A DNA stretch of 64,000 bases from Pseudomonas sp. CFBP13508 (GTDB lineage: Bacteria > Pseudomonadota > Gammaproteobacteria > Pseudomonadales > Pseudomonadaceae): positions 215,320-279,319 of the forward strand of contig NZ_QFZZ01000001.1 in NCBI RefSeq assembly GCF_005233515.1. Reading direction: 5' to 3'. How positions within the stretch are numbered: the stretch's first letter is position 1; every line of letters starts with the position of its first letter. The notes under the pieces were generated by a model, which made no database searches, was not told the origin of the DNA, and saw only the letters and a list, made by a program, of their open reading frames with translations. The position numbers were made by a program, and so were the translations under genes. This document shows positions 62,175 through 64,000 of this stretch, piece by piece.

Positions 62175-64000
62175 ATGATTTCCAAGCGCAATTCCAAAGC
62201 ACCCGCCGGCATGGTTCGCGTGCGCGGCGCCCGCGAACATAACCTGAAGAACGTTGATGTCGATATTCTGCGCGATGCGCTGGTGGTGTTCACCGGCGTC
62301 TCCGGTTCGGGCAAGTCGTCGCTGGCATTTTCCACGCTGTATGCCGAGGCCCAGCGGCGGTATTTCGAATCGGTGGCGCCGTACGCGCGGCGGTTGATCG
62401 ATCAAGTCGGCGTGCCGGATGTCGATTCCATCGAAGGACTGCCGCCCGCCGTCGCTTTGCAACAGCAGCGTGGCACGCCCAGTGCGCGTTCATCGGTGGG
62501 CAGCGTGACGACGCTGTCGAGCCTGATCCGCATGCTTTATTCCCGCGCCGGCAGTTACCCGCCGGGGCAGCCGATGTTGTATGCCGAAGACTTTTCACCG
62601 AATACGCCGCAGGGCGCCTGCCCGGAGTGTCACGGACTTGGCCGCGTCTATGAAGTGACCGAAGCGCTGATGGTGCCGGACCCGAACCTGACCATCCGCC
62701 AGCGCGCCGTGGCGTCCTGGCCTTTGGCGTGGCAGGGGCAGAACCTGCGCGACATCCTGGTGACCATGGGCATCGATGTCGACATTCCGTGGAAAAAACT
62801 GCCGAAAAAGCAGCGCGACTGGATTCTCTTCACTGAAGAGACGCCGACGGTGCCGGTGTACGCCGGGCTGACCCCGGAAGAAACTCGCGTCGCCCTCAAG
62901 CGCAAGATGGAACCGAGTTATCAGGGCACCTTCACCGGCGCCCGACGCTACATCCTGCACACCTTCACCCACTCGCAAAGTGCGCTGATGAAGAAGCGTG
63001 TTTCACAGTTCATGCGCGGCAGCCCGTGCCCATTGTGCGAGGGCAAACGGCTCAAGCGCGAGGCGTTGTCGGTGACCTTCGCCGGTTACGACATTGGCGA
63101 GTTGTCGCAGATGCCGTTGCTGCAAGTGGCCGAAGTGCTGCGGCCTGTAGCGGCGGCGAATTATCTGGAACAGACTGAGGAGAGCGGCGACACCCTCAGC
63201 CATGCGCAAACTCGCGAGGCGCGTCAGCAGCGGGTCGCCCATGGCGCCAGCGGGCATGCCAGCGCGCCGGACGTGCGCCACACGCCGAACCTGTCGCTGG
63301 AAAAACGCTTGGCGGCGCAACGCATTGCTGAGGATTTGCTGGAGCGGGTCAGCACCCTGACCGATCTCGGCCTGGGGTATCTGGCGCTGGAACGCAGTAC
63401 GCCGACGCTGTCGTCGGGCGAGTTGCAGCGTTTGCGCCTGGCCACGCAATTGGGTTCGCAGCTGTTCGGGGTGATTTATGTCCTGGACGAACCGTCTGCC
63501 GGTCTGCATCCGGCGGATGGCGAGGCGCTGTTCGAGGCGTTGCAGCGCTTGAAGGCTGACGGCAATACGCTGTTTGTGGTCGAGCACGATGTCGAAACCA
63601 TGCGCCGTGCCGACTGGCTGATTGACGTCGGCCCGGCGGCGGGCGAAAAGGGCGGCCGCGTGTTGTACAGCGGTCCGCCTGCGGGACTTGCTGATATTGC
63701 AGACTCGCAGACCCGCGCCTATCTGTTTGCCGAAAATCAACGCCCTGAGCGCGCCGCGCGCAAGGCGAGCGGATGGCTGAAGCTGGACGGCGTGACGCGC
63801 AACAACCTGAATAATCTCAGCGCCGAATTCCCCTTGGGCTGTTTCACCTCGGTGACCGGGGTGTCTGGCTCCGGCAAATCGAGTCTGGTCAGTCAGGCCT
63901 TGCTGGAACTGGTCGGCGCGCAGCTGGGCCGTCCGGTGGCCGAGGCAGAGTCAGAAGAACCGAGCCTGGAAGATGACACGCCGCCGCCCAGCACCGGGCA
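62175..64000 (+). CDS. UvrA-family excinuclease subunit, partial (runs off the window)
   Basis: The first 608 codons of a UvrA-type ATPase; no stop is reached before 64000. N-terminal Walker [21 protein letters not shown], two zinc-finger CxxC pairs (CPECHGLG and CPLCEGKR), ABC signature [20 protein letters not shown] with Walker [15 protein letters not shown], and a second Walker A region ([20 protein letters not shown]). The sequence resembles the class II UvrA2 type rather than the main UvrA, and it is close to no uvrB. The ATG at 62175 is chosen from the start of the conserved region ([14 protein letters not shown]). Confidence 0.88.
   Translation, partial: MISKRNSKAPAGMVRVRGAREHNLKNVDVDILRDALVVFTGVSGSGKSSLAFSTLYAEAQRRYFESVAPYARRLIDQVGVPDVDSIEGLPPAVALQQQRGTPSARSSVGSVTTLSSLIRMLYSRAGSYPPGQPMLYAEDFSPNTPQGACPECHGLGRVYEVTEALMVPDPNLTIRQRAVASWPLAWQGQNLRDILVTMGIDVDIPWKKLPKKQRDWILFTEETPTVPVYAGLTPEETRVALKRKMEPSYQGTFTGARRYILHTFTHSQSALMKKRVSQFMRGSPCPLCEGKRLKREALSVTFAGYDIGELSQMPLLQVAEVLRPVAAANYLEQTEESGDTLSHAQTREARQQRVAHGASGHASAPDVRHTPNLSLEKRLAAQRIAEDLLERVSTLTDLGLGYLALERSTPTLSSGELQRLRLATQLGSQLFGVIYVLDEPSAGLHPADGEALFEALQRLKADGNTLFVVEHDVETMRRADWLIDVGPAAGEKGGRVLYSGPPAGLADIADSQTRAYLFAENQRPERAARKASGWLKLDGVTRNNLNNLSAEFPLGCFTSVTGVSGSGKSSLVSQALLELVGAQLGRPVAEAESEEPSLEDDTPPPSTG

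Overview
The window looks like chromosomal DNA of a fluorescent-group Pseudomonas. The support is the gene set (lexA2-imuA-imuB-dnaE2 cassette, cyanide-insensitive-type bd oxidase, YcaO with an OsmC-like N-terminus, TonB siderophore receptors), high GC with GC-ending codons, and many copies of the Pseudomonas REP palindrome (core GGGAGCGAGCCTGCTCGCGAA). I found no rRNA, tRNA, CRISPR array, phage module or transposase. All product names come from reading the translations by eye; no database search was possible.

Layout. 0-5 kb: small hypothetical genes, then a LysR regulator divergent from a dienelactone-hydrolase-like / cyclophilin-like / carboxymuconolactone-decarboxylase trio. 5-6 kb: a lower-GC NYN-domain gene whose start codon sits just behind an intrinsic-terminator-like hairpin. 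6-10.3 kb: two drug/sugar-efflux MFS genes, each divergent from a regulator (AraC, TetR). 10.3-16 kb: msrA, sseB-like, Nudix hydrolase, a zinc-ribbon membrane protein, a TonB receptor and ppk2. 16-20 kb: repeats, then small protein, VOC protein and bd oxidase subunits I and II. 20-28.4 kb: a CHASE4-PAS-GGDEF-EAL protein, ycaO, thioesterase plus GGDEF pair, small secreted proteins. 28.4-29.2 kb: dense repeats. 29.3-34.7 kb: a catabolic cluster (2-hydroxyacid dehydrogenase, SDR, FAH hydrolase, MFS importer) divergent from an AraC activator. 34.7-44.7 kb: GAF histidine kinase, siderophore receptor with Fur-like palindrome and strong terminator, YghU-type GST, cupin, ThDP enzyme, DUF72, Dyp peroxidase, Gfo/Idh oxidoreductase.

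44.8-52.4 kb holds the most interesting locus. A UTRA-type GntR regulator with a perfect 18-bp operator is translationally coupled to an adenylylsulfate-reductase-like flavoprotein, followed by its two-cluster ferredoxin, a sulfonate/nitrate-type ABC importer, a HEAT-repeat protein and a DUF971 protein. Four ATGA overlaps tie most of it together, while two repeat blocks split it into three segments. I read it as one uptake-and-redox system for an unidentified small (perhaps sulfur- or nitrogen-containing) substrate.

52.5-58.3 kb is the SOS mutagenesis cassette lexA2-imuA-imuB-dnaE2, with a LexA2 operator lying over the start codon of lexA2. It is followed by a striking array of six tandem ~134-bp REP-pair units (58.29-59.05 kb). 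The window ends with a FadR-type GntR regulator, a hybrid histidine kinase and the first ~608 codons of a UvrA-family gene that runs off the edge.
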